Below are positions 7,031 through 13,687 of a stretch of DNA of 32,253 nucleotides, in pieces (position 1 is the stretch's first letter; each line of letters starts with the position of its first letter). The DNA is from Actinoallomurus sp. (GTDB lineage: Bacteria; Actinomycetota; Actinomycetes; Streptosporangiales; Streptosporangiaceae), in assembly GCA_025964685.1 (NCBI GenBank), contig JAOPYG010000055.1, positions 1 to 32,253 on the forward strand, in the 5' to 3' direction. A model generated the notes under the pieces. That model saw only the letters and a list, made by a program, of their open reading frames with translations. It was not told the DNA's origin and did no database searches. The translations under genes and the position numbers were made by a program.

Positions 7031-8560
7031 TTGAGCGCGCTCTCATCCCCACAGGTGGCTGACCCACCGGAGGCGTCGTCGGGAGGGCTCGATCGGGGCG
7101 TGCTCGCCGTCGCCATGGTCGTCGTCCTCGGGGCGATCATGTCAATCCTCGACGTGACCGTCGTCAACGTCGCCATCAGCCATCTCGCCACCGAGTTCAA
7201 GGCCCCGCTGTCCACGATCCAGTGGGTGGCCACCGGTTACACGCTCGCCCTGGCCACGGTCATCCCCCTCACGGGCTGGGCCTCGGCCCGTTTCGGCACC
7301 AAACGGCTTTACATGATCTCGATCCTGCTGTTCGTGGCCGGGTCGGCGCTCGCCGGTCTGGCCTGGTCGGCCGAGTCGCTGATCGTGTTCCGCGTCCTGC
7401 AGGGCCTGGGCGGCGGCATGATCATGCCGGCGGGCATGACGATCCTCACGCAGGCCGCCGGCCCCAAGCGGGTCGGCCAGGTGATGAGCATCGTCGGCGT
7501 CCCCATGCTGCTCGGCCCGATCTGCGGTCCGATCCTGGGCGGCTATCTCGTCGACGACGTCTCGTGGCGCTGGATCTTCTTCATCAACCTGCCGATCGGC
7601 ATCGTCGCGCTGGTGCTCTCCGCGAGGATCCTCAAGCGCGACAAGCCGCAACCGGGCGAACGGCTCGACCTCCTGGGCCTCGTCCTCCTGTCACCGGGCC
7701 TGGCCGCGCTCATCTATGGTCTGGCCAAGGGTGCGCAGCGCAGTGACTTCAGCTCGGCCGAGGTCCTCATCACCACGATCGCGGGCGCGGTGCTCGTCGT
7801 CCTGTTCGCCGTGCGCGCGCTGACCGCCGACAATCCGCTGATCGACCTGCGGCTGCTCAAGCGGCGCTCCGTCGCCGCGGCGTCGGGCACCATGGTCCTG
7901 TTCATGTGCGCGTTCATGGGCGCGATGCTCCTGCTGCCGCTGTACTACCAGGTGGTCCGCCAGGAGAACGCCCTGCACGCCGGCCTGCTGCTGGCCCCGC
8001 AGGGCCTCGGCGCGATGTTCACGATGCCGATCGGCGGCAAGCTCACCGACCGCGTCGGCCCGGGCCGCGTCGTGCTGATGGGCCTGGTCGTCGTCGTGGG
8101 GTCGGTGGCCGCCTTCACCGCACTGCTCGGGGCCGACACGTCCTACTGGTCGCTCGGCGTGGTGCTGTTCGTCATGGGCCTGGGCATGGGCCTGACGATG
8201 ATGCCCACCATGGCCGCCGCGATCCAGACCCTCGTCCACGACGAGGTGCCCAGGGCCAGCACGATGCTGAACATCATCCAGCAGGTCTCGGCCTCCGTCG
8301 GCACCGCACTGATGTCCGTCCTGCTCGCCACCAACCTGTCCAACAAACTCGGCGGCCCCAGCGGCGGCGGCCTCTCCGCCGCGGCCAACGTGCCACCGCA
8401 GGTGATGCAGAAGATCGCCGGCCCAATGGCCGCGGCATTCCAGAACACCTACTGGTGGGCGGTGGGCCTGCTAGCCCTGGCCTTCATCCCGGCCCTGTTC
8501 GTCCCCCGCCACAGGCCGGACACCACCACGGCCGCCGAGGCCCCGATCTCGATGCACTGA
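7031..8560 (+). CDS. MFS transporter, DHA2 (EmrB/QacA) drug:H+ antiporter
   Basis: A 509-aa integral membrane efflux pump of the 14-helix DHA2 family, exporting drugs or other hydrophobic compounds by proton antiport. Evidence is the opening LDVTVVNVAISHLATEF in helix 1, IQWVATGYTLALA in helix 2, the loop-2/3 motif GWASARFGTKRLY, the helix-5 segment GPICGPILGGYLVDD and WRWIFFINLPIGI. The C-terminal half continues with regular hydrophobic segments to a polar tail. TTG at 7031 is the start I favour (weak GGA 8 nt upstream); GTG at 7055 is possible. It is monocistronic, and a strong hairpin lies about 105 bp downstream. No adjacent TetR/MarR regulator is visible. Confidence 0.92.
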   Translation: MSALSSPQVADPPEASSGGLDRGVLAVAMVVVLGAIMSILDVTVVNVAISHLATEFKAPLSTIQWVATGYTLALATVIPLTGWASARFGTKRLYMISILLFVAGSALAGLAWSAESLIVFRVLQGLGGGMIMPAGMTILTQAAGPKRVGQVMSIVGVPMLLGPICGPILGGYLVDDVSWRWIFFINLPIGIVALVLSARILKRDKPQPGERLDLLGLVLLSPGLAALIYGLAKGAQRSDFSSAEVLITTIAGAVLVVLFAVRALTADNPLIDLRLLKRRSVAAASGTMVLFMCAFMGAMLLLPLYYQVVRQENALHAGLLLAPQGLGAMFTMPIGGKLTDRVGPGRVVLMGLVVVVGSVAAFTALLGADTSYWSLGVVLFVMGLGMGLTMMPTMAAAIQTLVHDEVPRASTMLNIIQQVSASVGTALMSVLLATNLSNKLGGPSGGGLSAAANVPPQVMQKIAGPMAAAFQNTYWWAVGLLALAFIPALFVPRHRPDTTTAAEAPISMH

Positions 8561-9076
8561 CCGGACCCCTGCCGTTCACGAGCCCCACTGGCCTTCCCGG
8601 CTACCTGTGGGAGCTCGTAGGGGGCGGGCGACGCGAAGCCGCCGTCGCCGCGCAGGAGTACGAGGAGCGTCCGGTCCGTCATGTGTACGGGCCGGACGCT
8701 CGTTCGTTAGCTGAACCGCGGGCCGCACAGGGGCCGCCGGCCCGGTAAGCGGCCAATACGCCGGATCAACCGACGGGCCCCAGCGACCGACGCGCCGCCT
8801 CGATGGCGACCGGGTGGAGAAGCGACGATGTGCCGTTCGGGGTGACCGGGCAGAGTGGCTGCGAACGCGCCGCACCCGGGACGACAAGCGCCCGCGCGCC
8901 TAGTGCCTGGGACTACGCTGGTCACGAGCGTTACCGCCCACCATCAGACCGGGCGTCTCGCCGGTGGGCGGGCGTTCTCCTGATGGGCCGGAAGTCGGCC
9001 GCCGTCCACCCTGCGGGCGGTCAAAATGTGCCGTTGTCGCTGCGCCTCTTGCGGCCCAAGCGCACTGCGCTCGGCG
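8561..9076. other. Convergent intergenic region
   Basis: A 516-bp gap between the exporter and the oppositely oriented siderophore-interacting protein. Apart from the hairpin at 8665-8701 I see no gene: the frames that stay open are arginine- and proline-rich GC artefacts with no family resemblance or ribosome-binding site. Confidence 0.5.
8665..8701. terminator. Long hairpin downstream of the MFS gene
   Basis: GAGCGTCCGG (8665-8674) pairs perfectly with CCGGACGCTC (8692-8701). The inner CCGT/ACGG (8676-8679, 8687-8690) extends the stem to 15 pairs with one G-T wobble and a 7-nt loop. No T-tract follows, as is common for actinobacterial terminators. It can serve both converging transcripts. 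Confidence 0.6.
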
Positions 9077-9925
9077 TCAGGCCCGGCTTTTGGCCTCGTC
9101 CTCCTCGACCTGGCGGTTCCACTCGGCCTTCGTGGCGCGCCAGCCCTCGTCGTCGGCGCCCAGGCGCCAGTAGCCCGAGATGGACAGTTGCTCCAGCGGA
9201 ATCCCGCGCTCGACGCGCAGGTGGTGGCGTAGGCGCTTGACGAAGCCCGCCTCACCGTGGACGAAGGCGTGTACGGCTCCCGGCAGGAAGTCCAGCTCTT
9301 GTACCGCCTCGACCAGGGCCTCGCCTACCGGGGCCTCGCCTCGGTGCAGCCACAGCAGCTTCACGTCGCCCGGGGTGACCAAATTCTGCTCCTCCCCCGG
9401 TCCCGCCACCTCGACGAAGACGTGGGCAGGTGCGCCCTCCGGCAGAACCTCCAGGGACGCGGCGATGGCCGGCAGTGCGCTCTCGTCGCCGACGAGGAGG
9501 TGCCAGTCGGCGTCCGGGGAGGGTGTGTAGGCGCCGCCCGGGCCCTGGAACAGCACCTCATCGTCCGGCTGGGAGTTCGCCGCCCACGGGCCGGCCAGGC
9601 CCTCGTCGCCGTGGTAGACGAAGTCGATGCTCATCTCCAGCGCGTGCGGATCCCAGGTGCGTACGGTGTAGGAGCGCATGCGGGGCCACTGGTCGCGGGG
9701 CAGGTCGCGGCGGATGGCGTCCAGGTCGAAGGGCTCCGGGTAGGCCACGTCGGGCACCGGAAAGAGCAGTTTGACGTAGTTGTCGGTGAACGCGCCCGCG
9801 CCGAAGCCGGCCAGGCCTTCTCCTCCGATGACCAACCGGATCATGTGCGGGGTGATCCACTGAACGCGCAGGATCCTCCCCCGGGTGAGTTTTCTCCCCT
9901 TGCGGACCGGCTTGTCATTCGTCAT
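9077..9925 (-). CDS. Siderophore-interacting protein (FAD-dependent ferric-siderophore reductase)
   Basis: A 282-aa cytosolic flavoprotein of the SIP/ViuB family that releases iron from imported ferric siderophores by reduction. It has the N-terminal FAD-binding barrel with R84-S-Y-T87 (RxYT flavin motif) and GPGGAYTPSPDADW, then the NAD(P)H-type domain with LLVGDESALPAIAASLE, and the diagnostic C-terminus SGYWRLGADDEGW. The ATG at 9925 has AAGGAG upstream. An iron-box-like site at 9943-9960 lies 18-35 bp upstream of the start, which predicts repression by iron through a DtxR/IdeR regulator. No siderophore biosynthesis or uptake gene is in the window. Confidence 0.95.
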   Translation of the reverse strand: MTNDKPVRKGRKLTRGRILRVQWITPHMIRLVIGGEGLAGFGAGAFTDNYVKLLFPVPDVAYPEPFDLDAIRRDLPRDQWPRMRSYTVRTWDPHALEMSIDFVYHGDEGLAGPWAANSQPDDEVLFQGPGGAYTPSPDADWHLLVGDESALPAIAASLEVLPEGAPAHVFVEVAGPGEEQNLVTPGDVKLLWLHRGEAPVGEALVEAVQELDFLPGAVHAFVHGEAGFVKRLRHHLRVERGIPLEQLSISGYWRLGADDEGWRATKAEWNRQVEEDEAKSRA

Positions 9926-9942
9926 CGATCACTCCTTGTGCG

Positions 9943-9960
9943 TTGCTTAGGTAAACCTAA
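9943..9960 (-). promoter_or_regulatory. Iron box (DtxR/IdeR/DmdR operator) of the SIP gene
   Basis: The minus strand reads TTAGGTTTACCTAAGCAA, with perfect TTAGGT/ACCTAA arms at 9947-9960. It keeps the first seven bases and the central CTAA of the actinobacterial iron box. It lies just upstream of a gene whose product is typically iron-repressed, which supports the call. Confidence 0.7.
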
Positions 9961-9999
9961 CCCTTGCCCTCGAGTGACTGATTATTCTCCGCACGGGGG

Positions 10000-10584
10000 T
10001 CAGGTTCGTGCGGTGAGTCCCTCGCCGATGAGATCGGCGATGTCGGACAGGTCGAAGGTCGGCAGTCCGACGTCGCGCCAGTGCGCGTGATTCAGCAGGG
10101 CGACGGCGAAGGTCGTGGCCGCGGCGGTACGGCGGCGGTCGGGCACGGCGCGGTCGGCGAGCGCGCCGTCGATCGCCCGGCGGACGAGGTCGATGAGCTT
10201 GGCGTTGATCGCGGCGAGAGCGCCGCTGACCTCCGGGTGGGTCGCGGCCTCGCGGAAGAGGATGAGCCGTGAGCCCGACGCACGGGTGTACCAGACGTCG
10301 AAGTCGGCGGCGACGTTGAGCAGGGTCGCGGCGACGTCGCCCGGCACCACTTCGGCCTCCAGGGACGCGATCTGATCGATCGGAACGCGGTCGACCAGGG
10401 CCAGCAGGAGGTCGATCTTGCGGGCGAAGTAGTGGAAGACCAGTCCCTTGTAGACACCGGCGCGCTCGGCGACGCGCGAGGTAGGCGTGCCGTCGTACCC
10501 CTCCTCGGCGAAGAGTCCCTCGGCGGCGTCCAGGATGCGCGCCCGGCTGTCCTCGGCCGACCGGACGCGTGAGGTGCCGGGCAT
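10000..10584 (-). CDS. TetR family transcriptional regulator
   Basis: A 194-aa TetR repressor with the N-terminal HTH around residues 12-58 (ARILDAAEGLFAEEGYDGT, then VAERAGVYKGLVFHYFARK) and a variable helical ligand domain. The ATG at 10584 has GAGGAG 6 nt upstream; a start eight codons earlier lacks one. The gene lies downstream of the SPW-protein gene on the same strand, separated by a strong hairpin (10607-10639). Only 22 nt lie between hairpin and start, too little for a promoter, so it is probably expressed by read-through from the promoter that carries the tandem operators at 11037-11084. That would make it autoregulated (inference). Confidence 0.9.
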   Translation of the reverse strand: MPGTSRVRSAEDSRARILDAAEGLFAEEGYDGTPTSRVAERAGVYKGLVFHYFARKIDLLLALVDRVPIDQIASLEAEVVPGDVAATLLNVAADFDVWYTRASGSRLILFREAATHPEVSGALAAINAKLIDLVRRAIDGALADRAVPDRRRTAAATTFAVALLNHAHWRDVGLPTFDLSDIADLIGEGLTART

Positions 10585-10606
10585 GGGTACTCCTCTTGGC
10601 AAGATC

Positions 10607-10639
10607 ACAGGGGGCCGGGCTGCCTGCCCGGCCCCCTGT
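10607..10639 (-). terminator. Strong 14-bp hairpin between the SPW gene and tetR
   Basis: Perfect 14-bp arms (10607-10620 and 10626-10639) around a TGCCT loop, 15 nt after the SPW stop and 23 nt before the tetR start. There is no T-tract. It likely acts as a partial terminator or mRNA 3' stabiliser that sets the ratio of SPW protein to regulator. Confidence 0.7.
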
Positions 10640-10653
10640 CCAGCGTACGTGGA

Positions 10654-11013
10654 TCAGTGGGGGATGGCGCGCCGGTGTGCGAGGTCACCGGTGAGGCTGA
10701 CACTGAGGCCGGCCAGCACGCCGATGATGCCGACGATCCAGGAGGTCCACGCGGCACCGCTGAGGCCGGTGTAGGTGATCACCCAGGGGGCGACGAAGAG
10801 CAGCACGCCCCAGAGCGCGATCAGCCACTGTGCCGCGACGGTGGCCGGCCGTGCGAGCGAGACGACGCTGGTGACGACCAGCAGCGCGCCGAGAACGACC
10901 AGCGACGCGACGGCGCCGCCCTCGTGCGTGGTGCTGACCCAGATGGGCGAGAGGGCCGCGTACAGACCGGCGACCAACGCCACCCAGTCCTGCCATCGGG
11001 TCCAGGCTTTCAT
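10654..11013 (-). CDS. SPW repeat membrane protein
   Basis: A 119-aa integral membrane protein of unknown function with four hydrophobic helices. It carries two SPW-type repeats: WQDWVALVAGLYAALSPIW near the N-terminus and IALWGVLLFVAPWVI in the second half (the second with APW in place of SPW). The ATG at 11013 is preceded by GGAGG with an 8-nt spacer; a GTG three codons earlier would overlap that Shine-Dalgarno. Two operator-like repeats lie 24-71 bp upstream and a TetR gene follows, so expression is probably ligand-inducible through that regulator. Confidence 0.85.
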   Translation of the reverse strand: MKAWTRWQDWVALVAGLYAALSPIWVSTTHEGGAVASLVVLGALLVVTSVVSLARPATVAAQWLIALWGVLLFVAPWVITYTGLSGAAWTSWIVGIIGVLAGLSVSLTGDLAHRRAIPH

Positions 11014-11036
11014 GAATGCCACCTCCGTCTCGTTTG

Positions 11037-11084
11037 ACTGGCCGGACGGTCAATCGCTCATCTATAACTGGTCGCCCGGTCAAT
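11037..11084. promoter_or_regulatory. Tandem operator pair upstream of the SPW-tetR unit
   Basis: Two 18-bp copies of ACTGG(C/T)CG(G/C)(A/C)CGGTCAAT lie at 11037-11054 and 11067-11084, exactly 30 bp apart (about three helical turns). Each is itself an imperfect dyad; the first, extended, reads TTGAC...GTCAA. On the minus strand each ends in TTGACC, which can double as a -35 element. This is the expected layout for a TetR dimer binding two sites on one DNA face. Confidence 0.65.
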
Positions 11085-11124
11085 AGATTCCGCGAACGGA
11101 GACGTGATCTGCGACACACAGGCG

Positions 11125-12306
11125 TCAGAGCAGACCGGCGTACAGCTCGCGGGTGCGCTCGGCGATGCGCGGCCAGGAGAACAGGTCGACCGCCCGGCGT
11201 CGCCCGGCCCTGCCCAGCTCCGCCGCGCGGTCCGGATCGGCGATCAGCGCGTTGACCCGCTCGGCCAGGTCGGCGACGAACCGGGACGGATCAACGGGCA
11301 GGCCGGTGCCGTCGGAGACCTGTTCGATCGGCACGAGCAGGCCGGTCTCGCCGTCGGCGACGACCTCGGGGATGCCGCCGGTCGCGGTCGCCACGACCGG
11401 CGCCTCGCAGGCCATGGCCTCCAGGTTCACGATGCCCATCGGCTCGTACACCGACGGGCACACGAACACGCCGGCGTGGCTGAGCACCTGGACGACCTCG
11501 TGCTTGGGCAGCATCTCCGCGATCCAGATGACGCCGTCGCGTTCGCGCCGCAGGCCCTCGACCAGCGTGTCGACCTCGGCGGCGATCTCCGGGGTGTCGG
11601 GGGCGCCGGCGCACAGCACGAGCTGCACCGCTGGGTCGAAGGACCTGGCCGCCCGCAGGAGGTACGGCAGGCCCTTCTGCCGGGTGATCCGGCCCACGAA
11701 GACCACCGACGGGCGGTCCGGGTCGACACCGAGGCGGGTGAGCACGTCCGTGCCGTGGTCGGGCGCGTACTGGGCCGTGTCGATCCCGTTGTGCAGCACC
11801 GTGACGCGTTCGGGGTCGACCTCGGGATAGCAGGCGAGCACGTCGCGGCGCATGCCCGCCGAGACGGCCACGACCGCGTCGGCCGCCAGGATGGCCGTGC
11901 GCTCGGCCCATGAGGAGATCGCGTAACCTCCGCCGAGCTGCTCCGCCTTCCACGGCCGGAGCGGCTCCAGGCTGTGCGTCGTCACGACGTGGGGTACGCC
12001 GTGCAGCAGCTTGGCGACGTGACCCGCCAGGTTGGCGTACCAGGTGTGGCTGTGCACGAGATCCGCTCCCGCGCAGGCGGCCGCCATCTCCAGGTCGACG
12101 CCCAGCACCTGCAGGGCCGCGTTGGCCGACGCCAGGCCGGCGGGCACGCGGTGGCCGGAGACACCCGGCTCCGGCCGGTCGGCGCCGAAGGCGTGCACGC
12201 GCACGTCACAGATCGCGCGCAGCTCCCGTGCCAGGTACTCCACGTGCACGCCGGCCCCTCCGTACACCTCTGGTGGGTACTCACGGCTGAGCAGATCGAC
12301 GCGCAT
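11125..12306 (-). CDS. glgM: GT4-type glycogen synthase / maltose-1-phosphate synthase
   Basis: A 393-aa GT-B glycosyltransferase orthologous in layout to mycobacterial Rv1212c (GlgM/GlgA). Such enzymes use ADP-glucose, in the GlgE pathway joining it to glucose-1-phosphate to give maltose-1-phosphate for alpha-glucan synthesis. Signatures are the N-terminal glycine loop YGGAGVHVEYLARE (G16-G17), HSHTWYANLAGHVAKLLHG (85-103), GRITRQKG (205-212, with the donor-binding Arg and Lys) and the E288-x7-E296 motif in YEPMGIVNLEAM. It is divergent from glgC across 70 bp. No Shine-Dalgarno precedes the ATG; TACGCT lies 6 nt upstream, consistent with leaderless mRNA. Older annotation would call it GlgA. 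Confidence 0.92.
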   Translation of the reverse strand: MRVDLLSREYPPEVYGGAGVHVEYLARELRAICDVRVHAFGADRPEPGVSGHRVPAGLASANAALQVLGVDLEMAAACAGADLVHSHTWYANLAGHVAKLLHGVPHVVTTHSLEPLRPWKAEQLGGGYAISSWAERTAILAADAVVAVSAGMRRDVLACYPEVDPERVTVLHNGIDTAQYAPDHGTDVLTRLGVDPDRPSVVFVGRITRQKGLPYLLRAARSFDPAVQLVLCAGAPDTPEIAAEVDTLVEGLRRERDGVIWIAEMLPKHEVVQVLSHAGVFVCPSVYEPMGIVNLEAMACEAPVVATATGGIPEVVADGETGLLVPIEQVSDGTGLPVDPSRFVADLAERVNALIADPDRAAELGRAGRRRAVDLFSWPRIAERTRELYAGLL

Positions 12307-12376
12307 GGTCGTAGCGTAAAGCGAAAGATCCCTTTTCGTCTGTTCCTGGAGTCACCGGGACGGTTATCGTCACGTC
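12307..12376. promoter_or_regulatory. Divergent glgM/glgC promoter region, both probably leaderless
   Basis: The 70-bp spacer contains no ribosome-binding site for either gene. A TANNNT box ends 6 nt before each start codon: TATCGT (12365-12370) before the glgC ATG, and TACGCT on the minus strand before the glgM ATG. A weak TTCCTG (12343-12348) stands 16 bp before the glgC box. This places both transcription starts at or next to the A of ATG. Confidence 0.6.
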
Positions 12377-13645
12377 ATGGCGACGCCTCAGGTCCTGTCC
12401 ATGGTGCTCGCGGGTGGCGAGGGCAAGCGACTCATGCCGCTCACGGCCGACCGGGCCAAGCCCGCCGTGCCGTTCGGCGGCATGTACCGGCTCATCGACT
12501 TCGTGCTCTCGAACCTCGCCAACGCCGGCTACCTCAAGATCGTGGTGCTGACGCAGTACAAGAGCCACAGCCTCGACCGGCACGTCTCCCGTACCTGGCG
12601 GATGTCCACGCTGCTCGGCAACTACGTCACGCCCGTGCCGGCCCAGCAGCGGCTCGGCCCGCGCTGGTTCGCCGGCTCGGCCGACGCGATCCTGCAGAAC
12701 CTCAACCTCATCGAGGACGACTGCCCGGACCACGTCGTCCTCATCGAGGACGACTGCCCGGACCACGTCGTGGTGTTCGGCGCCGACCACATCTACCGCA
12801 TGGACCCGCGCCAGATGGTCGACCAGCACGTCGCATCGGGCGCCGGCGTCACCATCGCCGCGATCCGCCAGCCGCTCGCCCTGGCGGACCAGTTCGGCGT
12901 GATCGAGACGGGCCCGGACGGCCTCGGCGTCTCCGCGTTCCGCGAGAAGCCCAAGGACGCCACCGGCCTGCCCGACGCGCCCGATCAGGTCTACGCCTCG
13001 ATGGGCAACTACGTCTTCGACACCCGGGTGCTCATCGACATCGTCAAACAGGACGCGCTCGACACGTCGAGCCGGCACGACGTCGGCGGGAACATCATTC
13101 CCAAGCTGGTCGAGGCCGGGCAGGCGCAGGTGTACGACTTCGCCGACAACGTGGTGCCCGGGTCCAACGAACGCGACCGCGGCTACTGGCGCGACGTCGG
13201 CACCCTGGACGCCTTCTACGAGGCGCACATGGACCTCATCTCGGTGCACCCGATCTTCAACCTCTACAACCGGAAGTGGCCGATCTACACCGGGCACGAC
13301 CCGCTGCCGCCGGCCAAGTTCGTCTTCAACGAAGAGGGGCGGCGCGGGTACGCGGTCGACTCGATGGTCTCCCCCGGCGCGATCCTGTCCGGCGGCACGG
13401 CCGAACGCTCGATCCTGTCCCCCGACGTCCACCTGGACTCCGGCGCGTCGGTCTGCGACTCGGTGCTGATGGACGGCGTACGCATCGGGCGCGGCGCCGT
13501 CGTCCGGCACGCCATCATCGACAAGAACGTGATCGTCCCCGACGGTGCGCGGATCGGCGTCGACCTGGAGGAGGACCAGGCGCGCTTCACCGTCACCCCT
13601 AGCGGCGTCCGCGTGATCGGGAAGAAGCAGACGATCACGAGCTGA
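12377..13645 (+). CDS. glgC: Glucose-1-phosphate adenylyltransferase (ADP-glucose pyrophosphorylase) with internal 11-aa duplication
   Basis: Makes ADP-glucose from ATP and glucose-1-phosphate, the committed step that feeds glgM. It has 422 aa; orthologues I recall are about 405-411. Motifs: [19 protein letters not shown] (11-29, nucleotide loop), [10 protein letters not shown] (134-143), [17 protein letters not shown] and [16 protein letters not shown], followed by a left-handed beta-helix C-terminal domain. The oddity is at residues 111-132, where [11 protein letters not shown] occurs twice in a row, encoded by a near-perfect 33-bp tandem duplication. It lies directly before the FGADH strand of the catalytic domain, where other GlgC proteins have the segment once. 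Activity of the altered enzyme is uncertain. Confidence 0.95.
   Translation: MATPQVLSMVLAGGEGKRLMPLTADRAKPAVPFGGMYRLIDFVLSNLANAGYLKIVVLTQYKSHSLDRHVSRTWRMSTLLGNYVTPVPAQQRLGPRWFAGSADAILQNLNLIEDDCPDHVVLIEDDCPDHVVVFGADHIYRMDPRQMVDQHVASGAGVTIAAIRQPLALADQFGVIETGPDGLGVSAFREKPKDATGLPDAPDQVYASMGNYVFDTRVLIDIVKQDALDTSSRHDVGGNIIPKLVEAGQAQVYDFADNVVPGSNERDRGYWRDVGTLDAFYEAHMDLISVHPIFNLYNRKWPIYTGHDPLPPAKFVFNEEGRRGYAVDSMVSPGAILSGGTAERSILSPDVHLDSGASVCDSVLMDGVRIGRGAVVRHAIIDKNVIVPDGARIGVDLEEDQARFTVTPSGVRVIGKKQTITS
12707..12772 (+). repeat. 33-bp in-frame tandem duplication inside glgC
   Basis: Bases 12707-12739 and 12740-12772 are identical except for the last base (C versus G). The duplication adds 11 residues (L111-V121 repeated as L122-V132). 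The near-perfect identity, third positions included, points to a very recent event or an assembly artefact. Confidence 0.95.
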
Positions 13646-13687
13646 GGTCGAGGTCCCCGAGTACTGAGGCACGTCCGCTGACCGGGC

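Noticed and set aside
8707..8925. A 72-codon minus-strand frame in the gap after the MFS gene
   Set aside because: No ribosome-binding site, biased Arg/Gly/Pro composition and no family resemblance.
10567..10590. GCGT-N14-GGGTAC, a SigB-like promoter on the plus strand
   Set aside because: It overlaps the tetR start and points against every gene nearby; the GGGTAC comes from the tetR leader. Best taken as chance.
11974..13602. A 542-codon plus-strand frame overlapping glgC
   Set aside because: It is the +1 shadow of glgC; its Arg/Pro-rich translation has no motif.
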